From NCBI GenBank assembly GCA_009823395.1, contig CM020510.1, positions 10,722,773 through 10,786,772 of the forward strand: 64,000 nucleotides of DNA, given 5' to 3'. The notes under the pieces were generated by a model that did not search any database, was not told the DNA's origin, and saw only the letters and a list, made by a program, of their open reading frames with translations. The position numbers were made by a program, and so were the translations under genes. Of this stretch, positions 61,049 through 64,000 are shown piece by piece. Position 1 is the first letter of the stretch. Each line of letters begins with the position of its first letter. This DNA is from Thamnaconus septentrionalis. Taxonomy: Eukaryota > Chordata > Actinopteri > Tetraodontiformes > Monacanthidae.

Positions 61049-61643
61049 GTAGGTCCAGAGAAATCTCTTTTTTTGATTATTATCTCGGAACGGAAAGCTC
61101 GTTTTCCATCGCCGCCATCTCGCCGCCTTTCTCGCCGCCTGGCGTCAATACAGCAGCCTCCGCCACGCCCCCTCCGCCCCCCCACCACCAGTAGAAAGCT
61201 GGCCATGCCCGCTGGGCTTCCTGCGCGGCTAAAACACAAACATCAATGCGCAGGCAGGCTGATAGCTGCGGATTGGCCCGGGCGAGCGAGATCCCCACTA
61301 GGACCCCCTGCTGGCGGCGTCCTGCAGGTACGATGTCGGGGGGAGGGGGACGACCCGCCCTTCCCCACGTCTCCCCTGCTATCTCCAAACAGAGGCGGGC
61401 GAGAGGTGCTGCATTGATCAGAGTTCGGCTCCTCTCGTTTGCGGCCGAGCGGCGGCGCCGGCTCCGCTCGCTCGCTCGCTCGCCCGTTTTGCTTCTTTCT
61501 GTCTGCCACCGGAACGAAAGCGATTCGCCTCCCTCGGCGTTGCCTCGCACTTGCTGCACGGCCTCCTTCGCTTTCATCCCCCAGTGGGAGGGAGGGACCA
61601 TGTTTCTACAGCCGGACACGTTTGCTGCGACACAGCAAATCTG

Positions 61644-62635
<992 letters not shown>

Positions 62636-62913
62636 GGCTATGTGTGCACGTTAAACTGGAGGCCGCTGTGGTTTCGCTCCGGTCCGACTGGAAACTCTTT
62701 TTCTCCCTCCTCCCTCCTCCCTCTCTAACTCTTCTCCTCCGTGCTGGTTTCTGGGAAGCGGGGGCGTTCGGACTTGCACTGCTTTGCATGTTGACTCATG
62801 TTGTGTCTCTGGGAACGCAGCAGCGGCGGCGGCGGCGGTGGCGGCGGCAGCACTCGGTGTGAAGTGAACAGCTGTGCCTCCCAGTATCGCTGCGTCGTGG
62901 CCGCGCCGTCGGC

Positions 62914-62915
<2 letters not shown>

Positions 62916-62962
<47 letters not shown>
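62916..62962 (+). repeat. (CT)n microsatellite
   Basis: Second CT tract in nectin1 intron 5, about 47 bp, pyrimidine on the + strand, roughly 280 bp beyond the large tract. Confidence 0.97.
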
Positions 62963-62963
<1 letters not shown>

Positions 62964-64000
62964 GCCCTGGGAAGACTAGGAGGTCCGGGACAAAAGGGGG
63001 CTTTGTGAAGGATGTGATGTCATCGCGGGACTTTTGCCCGTCCAAAAGAAAAAGGAATAGAAGTGCGATAATAGTAATCCCAAAGGGGCGCGAACTGTGC
63101 TTATCGCCCAGGGAAGTGAAGGATGTCATCTGCCGTCAGGAAATCTGCCCGCGTTGAGCGATTACTTCACCACTCGCAGCGGTTTTGTTCTGTTTTGGCA
63201 CGAAGCACCTCGGCATAATTGTTTGATATTTCTGCTCCTTCTTTAAAACCTCGTTGGCGTTGTTGTAATTGCTTCCTGTCTGTCGGTGTTCTTCCAGGAG
63301 AACATGCAAATTTGAGGCAAACGTTTCAAAATGTTCTTTGGTAAAAAAAAATAATAATAATATAACATAAATGAAATAGCGAGTAGCGCATTTCTAGGAA
63401 GTGATTAATGTGAATTAACGAGGCAGAACATCAGGGGAAAACTGTCCAGAACTGTGTTGGAAGCTGCAATGAATGCAATTGCATTCTTTTGTTTTTCTTT
63501 TTTTCTTTTGGCTGAATGAGGCCGACACTTGAGGTGACCGCCGTGTTTATGCGCTCGCGTTGGAGACATCTGTGAAGACGCAATCGGCCCGGGTCACGTC
63601 AGCTCAGCCTGTGTTGCACTATTTCCTATGCAACCTGTTTCCATAAAACATTTAACGCATTAGCTCTGATTCAAAAAAAGATAACAACCGCCTGGAGCGC
63701 AGAGTAAGAGGTAGCTGTTTGGAATTAAAGGCAGCGCACCTGGTTTGACACTGTTGTTTTTCTGAGGATTCTCCTTTTGTGCTGCAGCCGTGGACCACTT
63801 TGCCGATACTCTGGTGTTTGCACTTGCACCATGTTGATAAGCTCCCTTAAACCAGGTCATCTTTTTTTTTTGCCTCTGTGCTAACAGTCGTCCTCAAAAG
63901 GCCTAGTGCGTTGGATTTAGTACCACCTTATTGTGAGAAAGTGTATTGCAAGTAACCTCATTAGCAGTGATCTCTAGCAGTTGTGATGTTGGGTTTAAAT

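Overview
This is vertebrate nuclear DNA, almost certainly from a teleost fish. The evidence is four short, GC-rich, intron-separated exons encoding immunoglobulin domains with GT..AG splice sites, together with abundant CA, TC and poly-T microsatellites, two tRNA-derived SINEs with an LINE-2-like tail and (TGGA)n end as seen across teleosts, a degenerate Tc1-type fragment, and a small hAT transposon with 8-bp target duplications. Nothing bacterial, organellar or viral was recognised.

The only protein-coding gene supported is nectin-1 (nectin1, formerly pvrl1), on the + strand. The window holds the exons for its three extracellular Ig domains: V domain (51555-51926), first C domain (53967-54266), and the two halves of the third Ig domain (55105-55222 and 60897-61048). 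Splice phases run 1-1, 1-1, 1-2 and 2-1 and join without a break. The V exon carries the three nectin/PVR family motifs (ISQ, A-x6-G, TFPxG). The signal-peptide exon and the transmembrane/cytoplasmic exons (afadin-binding tail) were not found. They are probably upstream and downstream of the window, so bases 1-51554 are most simply read as the large first intron plus possibly upstream flank.

Layout: 1-49900 is non-coding sequence with two copies of a dispersed ~180-bp repeat (2705-2885, 5336-5515), a possible TTAA-flanked MITE (29937-30169), a minus-strand SINE with target duplications (43133-43353) and many microsatellites. At 49901-50746 a SINE is split by a 638-bp hAT deletion derivative. 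From 50747 onward the nectin-1 exons and introns follow. Intron 4 contains a Tc1/mariner fragment (58420-58722). Intron 5 begins at 61049 and contains an uninterrupted 988-nt pyrimidine tract, mostly (TC)n, at 61646-62633.

I found no new multi-gene system. The features most worth a second look are the ~1-kb polypyrimidine tract beside an alternatively processed part of the gene, the strand bias of the TC tracts across the locus, the nested transposon, and a readthrough reading frame after exon 5 that would give a secreted protein.
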